From Methanobrevibacter sp. (GTDB taxonomy: Archaea; Methanobacteriota; Methanobacteria; Methanobacteriales; Methanobacteriaceae), in contig NZ_JAFQSO010000009.1 in NCBI RefSeq assembly GCF_017409525.1, forward strand, positions 1 through 64,000: a DNA stretch of 64,000 nt, in the 5' to 3' direction. The notes under the pieces were generated by a model, which saw only the letters and a list, made by a program, of their open reading frames with translations, ran no database searches and was not told where the DNA came from. The position numbers and the translations under genes were made by a program. Numbering within the stretch: position 1 is the first letter of the stretch; each line of letters begins with the position of its first letter. Of the stretch, positions 18,370 through 27,808 are shown piece after piece.

Positions 18370-18391
18370 TGGGAAGTGTCTGTTCTTCCCA
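18370..18391 (-). other. Short hairpin upstream of the marker 8 gene
   Basis: TGGGAAG (18370-18376) pairs with CTTCCCA (18385-18391), eight-base loop. It lies between the cdc48 terminator and the marker 8 start and may be a leader structure or a second terminator for cdc48; no T run follows it. Confidence 0.35.
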
Positions 18392-18435
18392 CAAAAATAT
18401 GGTTAGAAAACATATAAAAATAAAGGAGGAAAAAA

Positions 18436-18459
18436 GGAAGAAATTTGGGGGTTTCTTCC
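18436..18459 (-). terminator. cdc48 terminator hairpin
   Basis: GGAAGAAA (18436-18443) and TTTCTTCC (18452-18459), eight-base loop, adjoining the stop codon of cdc48. On the minus strand it is followed by a pyrimidine-rich TTTTTTCCTCC stretch. Confidence 0.55.
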
Positions 18460-20652
18460 TTACATATATTGGACGAGCTGTTCTTCCTGGTCATTTCCAG
18501 GTTTTACTTTATCGATTGCTTCTTTAAAGTATTTGTTTGGAATTTCACTTGCTTGCATATCATTTCTTAAGGTGAGCATGGCGGCTTCTCTGCATACGGA
18601 TTCAATGTCAGCTCCAACATATCCGTCTGTGCTTTTTGCAAGTTTTTTAAGATCAACGTCTTTTGCAAGAGGCATGTCTTTGGTGTGAACTTCAAAGATT
18701 GCAAGTCTTGCTTCTTCATCAGGTTCTTTGACTTGTATGTGCCTGTCAAATCTTCCAGGCCTCATTAGTCCGGCATCCAAGATGTCAGGTCTGTTGGTTG
18801 CAGCAATGATTGCAACATCCTGAAGCTCTTCTAAACCATCCATTTCGGTCAATAGTTGGTTTACAACCCTTTTTGTAACTCCGCTATCAGTATCGTTTCC
18901 GCTACGTGCACTGGCTATTGCATCAATTTCATCGAAAAAGATCACTGTTGGCGCAGCTTGTTTGGCTTTTCTGAATACTTCGCGAACGCCTTTTTCAGAT
19001 TCGCCGACCCATTTGGACAGAAGTTCAGGACCTTTTACGGAAATGAAGTTCGCTTCACTTTCACTGGCTACCGCTTTTGCAAGTAGTGTTTTTCCGGTTC
19101 CTGGAATTCCGTAAAGCAAGGTTCCTTTTGGAGGTCTGATTCCTAGACGTTGGAATGTATCAGGGTGTTTTAAAGGCCATTCGACAGCCTCTTTCAGTTC
19201 TTGCTTGACATCTTCAAGACCTCCTATGTCATCCCATTTGATGTCTGGAATTTGCACGAGAACCTCTCTGAGTGCAGAAGGCTGGATTTCTTTTTGCGCT
19301 TCTCTGAAATCATCTCCGGTCACTACGATTTTTTCCAGCACTTCTTTTGGAATCTCTTCATCGTTTTGGATTTCCGGCAAGATTCTTCTTACAACTCTCA
19401 TTGCTGCTTCTTTACATAATGATTCCAGATCCGCTCCTACAAATCCGTGGGTTGTTGTGGATATTTTATCCAAATCGACATCCTCTGCAAGGGGCATGTT
19501 TCGTGTGTGGATTTCAAGCACTTCTTTTCTCTCTTCAGTGTCAGGCACCCCTATTTCGATTTCACGATCGAATCTTCCTGGTCTTCTGAGTGCAGGATCG
19601 AGGGAATCCGGCCTGTTTGTTGCACCGATAACCACTACTTGGCCACGGGATTTAAGACCATCCATTAAAGTTAAAAGTTGAGCAACTGTTCTTCTTTCAA
19701 CTTCTCCGTTGGTTTCTTCTCTTTTCGGCGCAATTGCATCTAGTTCATCTATGAATATGATTGAAGGGGAGTTTTCTTCTGCCTCTTCGAAGTATTCTCT
19801 TAGGTTCTCTTCAGATCCGCCAACGTATTTGCTCATGATTTCCGGCCCGTTTATTGCAATGAAGTGGGCATCACTTTCACTGGCCACCGCTTTAGCCAGC
19901 AATGTTTTACCGGTACCTGGTGGACCATGCATTAATACTCCTTTTGGCGGGGCGATTCCTAACTTTTCGAAAAGTTCAGGTCTTTTAAGAGGAATTTCAA
20001 TCATTTCCCTTACTTTTTTGACTTCCTCTTTTAGACCTCCAACGTCTTCGTAACTTACATCCACAAGGTTTCCGACACCTTCGATTTTGCTTACGTCTAC
20101 TGGGGATTCATGAAGCTGAACTTCGGTATTCGGTCCAACAATAACGATGTCTTTTGGATTAGTGGAGATAACAGCAAATTTGATTTCTTTCATTGCAGGG
20201 GTGAAATCCATCAGTTCATCGAATAGGCTATTGAATCCTCTGTTTGGTCTTGGTGCACGGATTTGTGATCCGATGATGTCGCCTTGCATCATCACTTTTC
20301 CAGCAAATAGGCCACGCACATCACCTTGAACACGGATATTGTTTTCGGTAGGTGCCAAAACAACTTTTTTAGCTTCAGTTGCTTTTGTCTTTTTGATGGT
20401 GACTTCCCCGCCGATTGTCGCTCCGGAATTTTTACGGACCAGTCCGTCAATTCTTATTACTCCAAGACCTATATCGGTTTGGGAAGGAAGAGCAATTGCA
20501 GCGGTTCTTTTCTCTCCGACGATTTCAATCAAATCTCTTTCGTTAATGTCTAAATCATCCATGACATTCGGATCAAGCCTTGCAATGCCTTGGCCGACAT
20601 CCTTTTGAGAGATTGCCTCTGCAACTTTTAGTGTGATTTCTTTTTGTGCCAT
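18460..20652 (-). CDS. CDC48/VAT-family AAA+ ATPase
   Basis: 730-aa hexameric unfoldase of the p97/VAT family acting in the cytoplasm, usually feeding the proteasome. Domain order seen: double-psi barrel/N domain (1-185), D1 AAA with Walker [16 protein letters not shown] near 244 and Walker [14 protein letters not shown] near 298, D2 AAA with Walker [16 protein letters not shown] near 515 and Walker [12 protein letters not shown] near 570, plus GATNRPD/AATNRPD sensor loops. Both arginine-finger regions are present. The D2 P-loop has Ile where Pro is usual. The C-terminal tail ends QLVQYM. Upstream is a TATA box with an inverted repeat near the expected transcription start (20720-20739). Confidence 0.93.
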   Translation of the reverse strand: MAQKEITLKVAEAISQKDVGQGIARLDPNVMDDLDINERDLIEIVGEKRTAAIALPSQTDIGLGVIRIDGLVRKNSGATIGGEVTIKKTKATEAKKVVLAPTENNIRVQGDVRGLFAGKVMMQGDIIGSQIRAPRPNRGFNSLFDELMDFTPAMKEIKFAVISTNPKDIVIVGPNTEVQLHESPVDVSKIEGVGNLVDVSYEDVGGLKEEVKKVREMIEIPLKRPELFEKLGIAPPKGVLMHGPPGTGKTLLAKAVASESDAHFIAINGPEIMSKYVGGSEENLREYFEEAEENSPSIIFIDELDAIAPKREETNGEVERRTVAQLLTLMDGLKSRGQVVVIGATNRPDSLDPALRRPGRFDREIEIGVPDTEERKEVLEIHTRNMPLAEDVDLDKISTTTHGFVGADLESLCKEAAMRVVRRILPEIQNDEEIPKEVLEKIVVTGDDFREAQKEIQPSALREVLVQIPDIKWDDIGGLEDVKQELKEAVEWPLKHPDTFQRLGIRPPKGTLLYGIPGTGKTLLAKAVASESEANFISVKGPELLSKWVGESEKGVREVFRKAKQAAPTVIFFDEIDAIASARSGNDTDSGVTKRVVNQLLTEMDGLEELQDVAIIAATNRPDILDAGLMRPGRFDRHIQVKEPDEEARLAIFEVHTKDMPLAKDVDLKKLAKSTDGYVGADIESVCREAAMLTLRNDMQASEIPNKYFKEAIDKVKPGNDQEEQLVQYM

Positions 20653-20964
20653 TTTATCATCTCCTTTTTTATGGCTGTGATTATATAATTGTAATTGTCA
20701 ATCTTTTTGTAACTTTTTGTAAGTTTATTGACAAACTTATCTGTGTATGTCTTACTATATAAAGTTTTTGGTTTTGATGATTTTAAAAAACAAGTTTAAA
20801 ATGGGTTATTTTACTTAAAAATAATTTTAATATATTAATTTTATTAAAATTTAATTATTGACTTTGATTTATAAAAAATAGTAAAAATTAAATTGTTATA
20901 TTCTAATTGGAAATTTAATTACTTTTTGACAGTTTAATATTTGTTCGTATCAGTTCGAACTAAA
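20653..20964. other. cdc48 upstream region, no gene
   Basis: 312 bp of AT-rich sequence without a coding frame. It contains a ribosome binding site (GGAGATG) for cdc48, a minus-strand TATA box at about 20754-20762 and the inverted repeat TAAGTTT/AAACTTA. The left-hand end after tyrA's upstream neighbour contains only T/A runs that could terminate transcription. Confidence 0.5.
20720..20739 (-). promoter_or_regulatory. Inverted repeat near the predicted cdc48 transcription start
   Basis: TAAGTTT-attgac-AAACTTA, 7-bp arms. It lies about 25 bases downstream of a minus-strand TATA box (TTTATATAG at about 20754-20762), where archaeal repressors such as Phr-type heat-shock regulators bind. The regulator is unknown. 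Confidence 0.4.
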
Positions 20965-22275
20965 TTATCTCAGTTTTCCGCCGAAGCCTGTGAACAATTT
21001 TTTGACATTTTCTATGTCGCTCTTGTCCAGTGCAGTGACCTTGAATGTCAAACTGATTGAATCGTCATCAATTTGGGGGCCGTTGTAGGTATCAATTAAA
21101 TTAATGTCAATTATGTTATCGATGTTCATCACGGTTTGCTCTATTGTTTCGGCATTAACATTTTTTGGGAATATGCAGCTGATGGATTCTGTTCTGTTGT
21201 AATAGTTTTTGATCTTCCATTGGTAAAGCTCATCTTCCAGCAGTATGCGAATGTTGGCCACACGCAGTTTTTTAATTTTATTTCCATTTTTAAGAACAGC
21301 AGTTTTGCCGTCGATGCTTTCAAGAATTCCTACATGTATTTTTTTAGAGTAGATGTGCTGCAGCCCGACTTCCTGACCAATGGAATTGTTCAATATGCGG
21401 TATTCGTAGTTCAAGGCACCTATTGCCTTGTCACTTCTACCCAATGCGTTTTTAATGTCTCCCATATGTTTTGTTGCCTTGATGGCTATGTCCACGAACT
21501 CATCTTCGTCATAGCTGTTTATGACATCTCTCAATTCAAGCACGGCATCAGCAAATGTGGTCCTGATTTTAGGCCCGTTATTGTTCATTGTTTGGATGTT
21601 GTATGTCAGATATGGATTTTGGGCAACAATCCTTGCAATCATATCAATCATCAAATTATAGATGGGACTTTCATAGTCTTCGGTTTCTGCTAAATCCACT
21701 TTCAACTTTTCAATAGCTGAAGCTGTGGAAATGAATGCGAAATGAGTCAAAATCTGCACAATGCTCATCATATAATCATGTTTTTGAGCTGTTGTTTCGA
21801 TAATCCTCATATTCTTGCTTTCAAGGTATTTATATACTTTATCATACCATTTGCCTTTTTTATCAGGTGTTAGGACAATAACCTGATTGTCCAATATCAT
21901 GGTTCTAGGGCCAAAAATTGGGTGTGTTGGAATGTATTCTATGGTGTCCGGAAGCACTTCGGCCATGGTCTTGGAGGGTTCCTCCTTAACGGATGTGACG
22001 TCAATCATGACTGATCCCTCTTTCATGAACGGCGCAACTTCACGTATGACGTCTGAAGTGTGCTGGATAGGGACGGAGATTATCACCATGTCGCTAATTT
22101 TTGCAAGATCTGCATTGGATTCAATGTAATTCGCGCCGGCTTCATCAGCAACCGCCCTGCCTTTTTTGTGGTCTCTTCCAGTTATATATACGTCAAAGTC
22201 ATCTCTAAAGTAGTAGACAAGGGTTTTTCCCAAACCATCGCTACCTCCAATAATTCCAATTTTCATTTTAACCAT
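20965..22275 (-). CDS. tyrA: Prephenate dehydrogenase with C-terminal extension
   Basis: 436 aa. N-terminal Rossmann fold (MKIGIIGGSDGLGKTLVYYF) and prephenate dehydrogenase body: VPIQHTSDVIREVAPFMK, DVTSVKEEP near 95 and the substrate motif PTHPIFGPR near 115; it oxidatively decarboxylates prephenate to hydroxyphenylpyruvate for tyrosine. Residues about 285-360 form an extra region, and residues about 362-436 resemble a ferredoxin-fold anticodon-binding (FDX-ACB) domain, with ISCIFPKNVNAETIE and IDLIDTYNGPQID. The length matches methanogen homologues of about 440 aa, so the extension is family-wide, but what it binds is unclear. It diverges from pelota with 58 bp between starts. Confidence 0.85.
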   Translation of the reverse strand: MVKMKIGIIGGSDGLGKTLVYYFRDDFDVYITGRDHKKGRAVADEAGANYIESNADLAKISDMVIISVPIQHTSDVIREVAPFMKEGSVMIDVTSVKEEPSKTMAEVLPDTIEYIPTHPIFGPRTMILDNQVIVLTPDKKGKWYDKVYKYLESKNMRIIETTAQKHDYMMSIVQILTHFAFISTASAIEKLKVDLAETEDYESPIYNLMIDMIARIVAQNPYLTYNIQTMNNNGPKIRTTFADAVLELRDVINSYDEDEFVDIAIKATKHMGDIKNALGRSDKAIGALNYEYRILNNSIGQEVGLQHIYSKKIHVGILESIDGKTAVLKNGNKIKKLRVANIRILLEDELYQWKIKNYYNRTESISCIFPKNVNAETIEQTVMNIDNIIDINLIDTYNGPQIDDDSISLTFKVTALDKSDIENVKKLFTGFGGKLR

Positions 22276-22333
22276 TAATAATTTTAAATTAATAAGTATA
22301 TAAATTATTAACTAGAAAAATTATTGTGAAATC

Positions 22334-23395
22334 ATGAAAATTATAAAACAGGATACAAAAGAGGGAATAATTGAATTGGTTCCCGAAACCTTGGATGATT
22401 TGTGGCATTTGTCCCATATAGTAGAAGTTGGGGACAATGCATCCTCCAGGACAACTCGCCGCATACAGGATAACACAGGAGATAAATTGAGAAGTGATCG
22501 AGGAGTCAAAAAAACATTTTATCTGGGGTTGGATATTGAAAATATTGGTTTTCATCTATTCACGGGCAAATTAAGGTTAACAGGAGTCATCACCAGAGGT
22601 CCTGAAGACTTAATACCTCTCGGGTCTCACCACACTCTGGAAGTTAAACTGAACACACCAATCACAATCAAAAAACAAAAATGGCCGAAATGGGCAATCA
22701 AGAGACTCAATCAGGCTGTTGACGCATCTAAAAAACTGTCTTCAATCATTGTGGTCTTGGAGGATGATTCAGCCACACTTGGATTGATGAGACAATTCGG
22801 AATTGAGTATTACGGACCAATCAAGGGCCAGGTATCCGGCAAAAGAATCGTTGACAAGAACAGGCAGAAAAATATCATCAAGTTTTATGAAAAGGTCATA
22901 GAATCAATTGTGAAATTCGATTCGATTGAAAGCATAGTCCTTGCAGGACCAGGATTTGTGAAAAACGATTTCTATGATTATCTAAAGGAAAAGCATAAGG
23001 ATTTGGCGAAGATATCCATAATTGAAAGCACAGGTTCCGGAGGTCGTGTAGGCATAAGTGAAGTACTTAAAAAAGGAACGGTTGAAAAATTGACTTCTGA
23101 AAATAGGGTAGCCATTGAAATGGGGGCTGTTAATAAACTACTGGAACAAATAGGCAAAAACTCCTCAAAAATAGCTTATGGGCCAAAGCAAGTTACAAAC
23201 GCCATTAACATGGGTGCAGTTAGCGAACTTCTGATTCTCGACACTAAGGTTGCAAGCGATAACATGGGCGATTTGATGGACATGGTTGAAAATATGAAAG
23301 GAACGGTAATGGTCATCAGCAGTGAGCATGAAGGCGGTAAACAATTGGAAAGCTTGGGTGGCATGGCCGCCATTCTAAGATATGAAATAACTTAA
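22334..23395 (+). CDS. pelA: mRNA surveillance protein pelota
   Basis: 353-aa archaeal Pelota/Dom34, which recognises stalled ribosomes and, with aEF1A and ABCE1, splits them; ABCE1 is at the right end of this window. Three eRF1-like domains: an Sm-like N-terminal domain (1-130) with VVEVGDNASSRTTRRI near residue 35, a central domain with the ESTGSGGRVGISEVLKKG stretch near 235, and a C-terminal L7Ae-like domain (270-353). The eRF1 GGQ catalytic loop is absent, as expected for Pelota. An AUG-proximal ribosome binding site is weak; the start follows the family N-terminus MKIIKQDTKEG. Confidence 0.92.
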   Translation: MKIIKQDTKEGIIELVPETLDDLWHLSHIVEVGDNASSRTTRRIQDNTGDKLRSDRGVKKTFYLGLDIENIGFHLFTGKLRLTGVITRGPEDLIPLGSHHTLEVKLNTPITIKKQKWPKWAIKRLNQAVDASKKLSSIIVVLEDDSATLGLMRQFGIEYYGPIKGQVSGKRIVDKNRQKNIIKFYEKVIESIVKFDSIESIVLAGPGFVKNDFYDYLKEKHKDLAKISIIESTGSGGRVGISEVLKKGTVEKLTSENRVAIEMGAVNKLLEQIGKNSSKIAYGPKQVTNAINMGAVSELLILDTKVASDNMGDLMDMVENMKGTVMVISSEHEGGKQLESLGGMAAILRYEIT

Positions 23396-23460
23396 TTTTA
23401 TATAATATTAATTATTAATTTATTATTAGTTAAAATAAATTTTATAACCTCGTGATTTAT

Positions 23461-24414
23461 ATGTATGCATCGATAATTATAGCATTATTTATGGTTTTTA
23501 TTTTTTCAGCACTGGGAACCGCCATTCTGGATATTATTTTTAGGTTCTTTGGTAAAAGGGGATATTTGGGAAATTTGTATCCTAATGTTCGCGGTGGAAT
23601 TCCAAGAGCAGTAGGTCTGGTCCCATTTATAATCCTATCTCTTTACTTCTTACCCAGATTCAACAGCCTCATTTTAATCATGGGGATTTTTGCTTTTATC
23701 GATGATTTGCTGGGAAGAAGGAAATCTCCATTCGGAATTGAATGGGGGCAATTATCAAGAGGTATTGGAATAGTTTTAGTGATGATTGCGGGTATTCTCC
23801 AGGGTTTGGGGGTCTCTTCAATTTTCATAGCTCTTTTGGTACAGCCTCTTAACATTTCAGACATGCAGCCGGGTTCCACTTGTATCGTTACCCTGATAAT
23901 GTGTATTGTAACAATAGTTCTGATGTTCATTGTAGGATCCGCTGACGTTTCAGAGCTTCCTGCATTCTACACTCCGTTACTTTTATTCGTAGTCTGTCTT
24001 GGGTACTCTCCGCTTGACTTTTCTGGAAAAATCATGTTGGGGGAAGTCGGAAACCATACTTTTGCCATCGCATTAGGTTCTTCCTTCTATATTATGGGAG
24101 GTTTAGCAGGAGTAATAGTCATGTTTATAGTGACCACCTGTCTAATAGCATTTGTTAGAAGAAACACTTTAAAAGTATTCTTCAGGCGAAATCTAGGGTT
24201 GCTTGATCCGACTTTCGGAGATTATTTCATGGATGTTTTGACTGGTGGAGGATTGGGAGACCTATTGAGAAAATGGATATTGGAAGATAAGCAACATGAT
24301 GTTAAAAATCCGCTGTTGATTAGCTTAGGTTTTAGAAGGTTATTGTATAATCCTCATGCGCCTCATCCAAAAAGTTATGTTCCTAGAGATAACACAAGAC
24401 TGTTAGGCAAGTGA
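23461..24414 (+). CDS. MraY-like glycosyl-1-phosphate transferase (putative pseudomurein lipid carrier step)
   Basis: Polytopic membrane protein with about nine hydrophobic segments resembling the MraY/WecA phospho-sugar transferase superfamily. Seen: NVRGGIPRAVGLVPF near residue 40 (family-type R-GG-P region), FAFIDDLLGRR near 80 (the aspartate pair that binds Mg-nucleotide), and GEVGNHTFAIALG near 195, in the place of the bacterial GD-GS/G-L-G-LG motif. In pseudomurein-making archaea a MraY homologue is expected to load a UDP-linked precursor on undecaprenyl phosphate. The next gene, five bases on, is MurG-like, which strengthens this. A GTG at 23452 is an alternative start. Confidence 0.72.
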   Translation: MYASIIIALFMVFIFSALGTAILDIIFRFFGKRGYLGNLYPNVRGGIPRAVGLVPFIILSLYFLPRFNSLILIMGIFAFIDDLLGRRKSPFGIEWGQLSRGIGIVLVMIAGILQGLGVSSIFIALLVQPLNISDMQPGSTCIVTLIMCIVTIVLMFIVGSADVSELPAFYTPLLLFVVCLGYSPLDFSGKIMLGEVGNHTFAIALGSSFYIMGGLAGVIVMFIVTTCLIAFVRRNTLKVFFRRNLGLLDPTFGDYFMDVLTGGGLGDLLRKWILEDKQHDVKNPLLISLGFRRLLYNPHAPHPKSYVPRDNTRLLGK

Positions 24415-24418
24415 TTTT

Positions 24419-25468
24419 ATGAAAGCGTTATTGGTGGTTACTGGAAGAGGATTGGGCGGAGATGCAGCCATTGCCTTAAATGTAATTAAGGCACTTGAAA
24501 AAAAGGGAGTTCAGTGTGAAATTGCTTTAGATGAATCTGCTCCAGGAGTATTATTTAAAAAACATGGATACTCATGGCATAAGATTTCCATTCCTCAGGC
24601 CGGAGGCCATGCAGCAACCAAACTGTCTGCCGCAAAAGGGGCCTTGAAATTAGTGACTGCAACATTTAAGGCACGTAGTTTAATAAAAAAAATCAACGCT
24701 GATTTTGTCATTGGAGTTCTGGGTGGAGGAGCCATTGTCGGATCAGTGGGTGCAAAATTGGCCAAAAAAAAGGCATTTTCATTAATATCAACACCTCTTG
24801 ACTCAAAAGTATGTCCAAAATTCAATGAATGCTTCATTTTCCCCGAGTTGGATAAATTCAGATGGAAAACACTTCCGAAAAACACTGATAGATCCTTTTA
24901 TCCATTATCTGACGATTCTGGCAGTGGAGATGAAAAGATTGGTCTTTCAAAATTAAAGGAATTTCCCAATTTTGATGAGAATAAAAAGACAATCGCATTT
25001 TCTTCAGGCTCATCAATCTTCAAGGGCATGATTGATGGTGTATCGAAGGTCGCCGATTCCACGGATGATTATAATCTCGTTTTAGTCGGTCTTCCTCTAG
25101 AGGAGGAATATCTGGATGAGATTAACAAGAGAAACATTATCTATGCTGGCTATATCGATTGGATTAATCATTTATTCAAATTCGCCGATTTGGCTGTTTT
25201 AACCGATGATGGTGTTTCTATTCAAGAGGCTTTAAGCAGCAACACTCCAATCGTTACTTTGACTCATGTTAAATGGGGAAGATATGAGAATATGGCTGGA
25301 GTATTTGAGGGAGCAATTGTCGAGTCTTCCGTTGATGATGTCGTTGTCAATGTCCAAAAGGCATTTGATGAATATGATGAACTGTCTAAAAACGCATCCA
25401 AATACGGGAAGCTTTGCCTTGAAGCCAGTGACATGCTGGTTGAAAAGATGTTAAAAAAGGTAAAATAG
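24419..25468 (+). CDS. MurG-like glycosyltransferase (putative pseudomurein synthesis)
   Basis: 349-aa GT-B fold protein resembling GT28/MurG. N-terminal glycine loop VTGRGLGGDAAIALN near residue 7, the VIGVLGGGAIVGSVGAKLA segment near 97, and C-terminal nucleotide-sugar site ADLAVLTDDGVSIQEALSSNTPIV near 258, comparable to the MurG GGxxT/E and A/GALT/Q region. No signal peptide: cytoplasmic, membrane-associated by analogy. Paired with the MraY-like gene. By analogy it would add the second sugar (N-acetyltalosaminuronate/GlcNAc chemistry in pseudomurein) to the lipid-linked intermediate; the actual donor and acceptor are unknown. Confidence 0.7.
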   Translation: MKALLVVTGRGLGGDAAIALNVIKALEKKGVQCEIALDESAPGVLFKKHGYSWHKISIPQAGGHAATKLSAAKGALKLVTATFKARSLIKKINADFVIGVLGGGAIVGSVGAKLAKKKAFSLISTPLDSKVCPKFNECFIFPELDKFRWKTLPKNTDRSFYPLSDDSGSGDEKIGLSKLKEFPNFDENKKTIAFSSGSSIFKGMIDGVSKVADSTDDYNLVLVGLPLEEEYLDEINKRNIIYAGYIDWINHLFKFADLAVLTDDGVSIQEALSSNTPIVTLTHVKWGRYENMAGVFEGAIVESSVDDVVVNVQKAFDEYDELSKNASKYGKLCLEASDMLVEKMLKKVK

Positions 25469-25473
25469 TGGTG

Positions 25474-26775
25474 TTATAACCACATGTTTTTTATTATTTT
25501 GTAATTTGAATCTGTAGAAGGATGTATCTCTAAAAATTCGGAGTAGTCATCCAGATCATAATCCATTCTCATTAAAAATGAAAGATATGCCACATCGCTT
25601 GTTGATGATGGGGATATTGAGTTGATTCTATTTATTTTATTGTTTTCTTTATCAAACTCCACTTCTGTGTATCCTGTATCTCCGGTCAATATGTTCCAGA
25701 ATGAGGACGGTCCGGCAATTCCTGGAATTCCGATTGTGGCTTTGTCCTCTTCACTGCATTCTGATTTCTCATTTTTGACAAAGCTGGCTTCCATGTTCAA
25801 GCTCAATGTTTGAGGAATGCAGCTATAGCTAATCTTATTTAGATATCCTGCCATATTTCTTGCAGCGGCAATGCCCTCCATCCGGGCTACTGGTGTTAAT
25901 AGATATCCTCCGGTAACGTCTCCTGCAGCATATACGTTTTCTTTGCTGGTCTGCATCATATCATTCACTTTGATGGTCCTGTCATCATTCAAGTCAACGA
26001 AACCTTCAGCAATTTCGCTGTTTGGTGTTCTTCCTGTTGCAAAAAACGGAATTCCTTCCAGTTCATCGCCATTTTCCAATAAAACTTTATCTTTAAAGGC
26101 TTCCTTGATGTTGGTGTTTTCTATTATATTGACATTCGGCATGATTCTTTCTAGGAGGTACTTTTTGGCGGCATCATCAAGCTCTTTTAGAAATGTGCTT
26201 CTTGCAAGAACATTAACCTCACTTCCTAATGTCGAGTAGATGTTGGCTATTTCACAGGCTATTATCCCCCCGCCTATGATGTTTAACTTTTCAGGAACTT
26301 TGTCGAGCTTCAAAATGTCCTTGTTAGTCAATCCGTATTCGCAGCCTTTGATATCTGGAATGAATGGGCGGGCTCCGGTAGCTATAAGTAAGTTATCATA
26401 TTCGAAACTTTCGCCATTGACATTAACGGTTTCGCCATCGATACTCGCTTCACCATAGATTATGTTGTTTCCAAAGCTTTCATTTTCCATCTGATTTAGC
26501 TTTCTGAGTTTTTCCTGTGTTTCTATAATTTTTTCAACTATCTTCTCATAGGAAATGTCTAGCTGGCTTTTTATGAATCCGTAATTGTTGAATCTGTTAT
26601 TCGAATCAATGAATTTCGTAATGTCTGTTAATGCACAGATTACCATGCAACCTTCATTTAAACAAGTGCCGGCTATATGGTTTTTTTCAATTAAAGTTAC
26701 TTCTTTTTTTAGTTTTCCAAGCTCAAGAGAAGCTAATCTTCCCGCAGGACCTGAACCGATTACAATATTTTCCAT
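25474..26775 (-). CDS. Dihydrolipoamide-dehydrogenase-like flavoprotein disulfide reductase
   Basis: 433-aa class I pyridine-nucleotide disulfide oxidoreductase. FAD-binding IGSGPAGRLASLELG near residue 5, redox disulfide GTCLNEGCM near 35 (Cys-x4-Cys), NAD(P)-binding IGGGIIACEIANIYSTLG near 165, and FAD motif ENVYAAGDVTGGY near 285. The C-terminal dimer motif reads HPSTDS instead of the usual HPT-SE, so the catalytic histidine remains but the paired glutamate is replaced by Asp or lost. No lipoate-dependent complex is encoded nearby, so its disulfide substrate is unknown; mercuric, coenzyme A, or thiol reductase roles are alternatives. Divergent from hypC. Confidence 0.75.
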   Translation of the reverse strand: MENIVIGSGPAGRLASLELGKLKKEVTLIEKNHIAGTCLNEGCMVICALTDITKFIDSNNRFNNYGFIKSQLDISYEKIVEKIIETQEKLRKLNQMENESFGNNIIYGEASIDGETVNVNGESFEYDNLLIATGARPFIPDIKGCEYGLTNKDILKLDKVPEKLNIIGGGIIACEIANIYSTLGSEVNVLARSTFLKELDDAAKKYLLERIMPNVNIIENTNIKEAFKDKVLLENGDELEGIPFFATGRTPNSEIAEGFVDLNDDRTIKVNDMMQTSKENVYAAGDVTGGYLLTPVARMEGIAAARNMAGYLNKISYSCIPQTLSLNMEASFVKNEKSECSEEDKATIGIPGIAGPSSFWNILTGDTGYTEVEFDKENNKINRINSISPSSTSDVAYLSFLMRMDYDLDDYSEFLEIHPSTDSNYKIIKNMWL

Positions 26776-26854
26776 TTAAACACCTATTTAGATAATTTTA
26801 TATAATATCATTTATTAAATAATGTATATATTAAAATTATGGAGATGTATATTA

Positions 26855-27136
26855 ATGTGTATTGCCGCACCAGCTCATGTAGTTGAAATTAACAGGGAGG
26901 AGAATTGGTTGTATGCTGACTTTGGTGGAGCAAGACAACAGGCCAAGTTAGACCTCCTGCCTGAGGTGGAAGTTGGAGATTATGTTCTCATCCATGCAGG
27001 TTATGCAATTGAAAAATTAACCGAGGAAGCTGCTAAGGAATCTTTGGAAGCATGGGAAGAACTCTTGGACATGCTTGAAGAAGAGGATATGGAAATGGAA
27101 AAAGCAAGAATGGAATTCAATCAACAGAATCAATAG
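26855..27136 (+). CDS. hypC: HypC/HupF hydrogenase maturation chaperone
   Basis: Small OB-fold chaperone that, with HypD, carries the Fe(CN)2CO unit to [NiFe]-hydrogenase large subunits. The family requires an N-terminal Met-Cys; the sequence [12 protein letters not shown] begins at 26855, so I place the start there, not at the upstream ATG (26822). GGAGATG 12 bases before supports this. Also seen: [19 protein letters not shown] and [16 protein letters not shown]. An acidic, helical C-terminal tail ([18 protein letters not shown]) is longer than in bacterial HypC. No other hyp gene is adjacent. Confidence 0.93.
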   Translation: MCIAAPAHVVEINREENWLYADFGGARQQAKLDLLPEVEVGDYVLIHAGYAIEKLTEEAAKESLEAWEELLDMLEEEDMEMEKARMEFNQQNQ

Positions 27137-27666
27137 ATTGACACTCTTGTTACTCCTTTTATTTTTAAAAATTCGTTTATCAAATCCCCTTTGACGGGTT
27201 CTTCAGTAATTATGGTTAATAATGGAGTTTTTTGAAGCTCCGTATCTTCAGCATAAGCTTGTCTTATGCCTATTCCTTTTTTTGAAATCAAATTTGTTGT
27301 TGCAGATAGTATTCCTTCGCTTTCAGATCCCACTTCTATTTCGATAACGCCCAATTCCAGGTTTTTGGCGATATTTTTCAGGAGGGTTCCTGCAGGAATG
27401 ATGTTTGAAAACAAATTGTTTAATTCGTCATCTTCTTTTATAACTTCAATTGTTGATTTGATGGCTCTTCTGTCAACTTCTGCAGAGGTAGCTAATGCCT
27501 TATCACTTATCTTTAAATTTCCACAGTAGATTTTCCCGTCTTCATTAATGGACAATCCCAGTTCAATCATTTTTTCTGCAACTCTTATGCGCGCAGGGTA
27601 TTTTTTGAATTTTTCATTGACTATTTCCCACATTTTTATCATCATTCCAACTTTTTGTACATTCAT
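27130..27666 (-). CDS. ACT-domain transcriptional regulator (COG2150-like)
   Basis: 178 aa. Residues about 10-80 look like a winged helix-turn-helix ([20 protein letters not shown], then [20 protein letters not shown]), and residues about 100-178 an ACT-like ligand domain ([20 protein letters not shown] and a closing beta-strand VTRVSIY). Matches the group described as predicted regulators of amino acid metabolism; the effector and targets are unknown. Alternative starts exist at internal Met codons 8, 9 and 12 of the longest frame. It overlaps the hypC stop by seven bases in convergent orientation. Confidence 0.7.
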   Translation of the reverse strand: MNVQKVGMMIKMWEIVNEKFKKYPARIRVAEKMIELGLSINEDGKIYCGNLKISDKALATSAEVDRRAIKSTIEVIKEDDELNNLFSNIIPAGTLLKNIAKNLELGVIEIEVGSESEGILSATTNLISKKGIGIRQAYAEDTELQKTPLLTIITEEPVKGDLINEFLKIKGVTRVSIY

Positions 27667-27808
27667 GTTATTTTATGTTGAAAGCACTATTTAATGATTG
27701 TTGTAATTTTTGGAAAATTATTATAAGAAAAACAGTAATTTAAAAAATTGGTAATTTTTTGATAAAATTGTCAAATCAAATGAAAAAGTCTTAAAAATTA
27801 GATAGAAG

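Noticed and set aside
19205-19681. 158-codon plus-strand frame
   Set aside because: Antisense shadow of the cdc48 coding region, Ser/Thr-rich as expected for such shadows.
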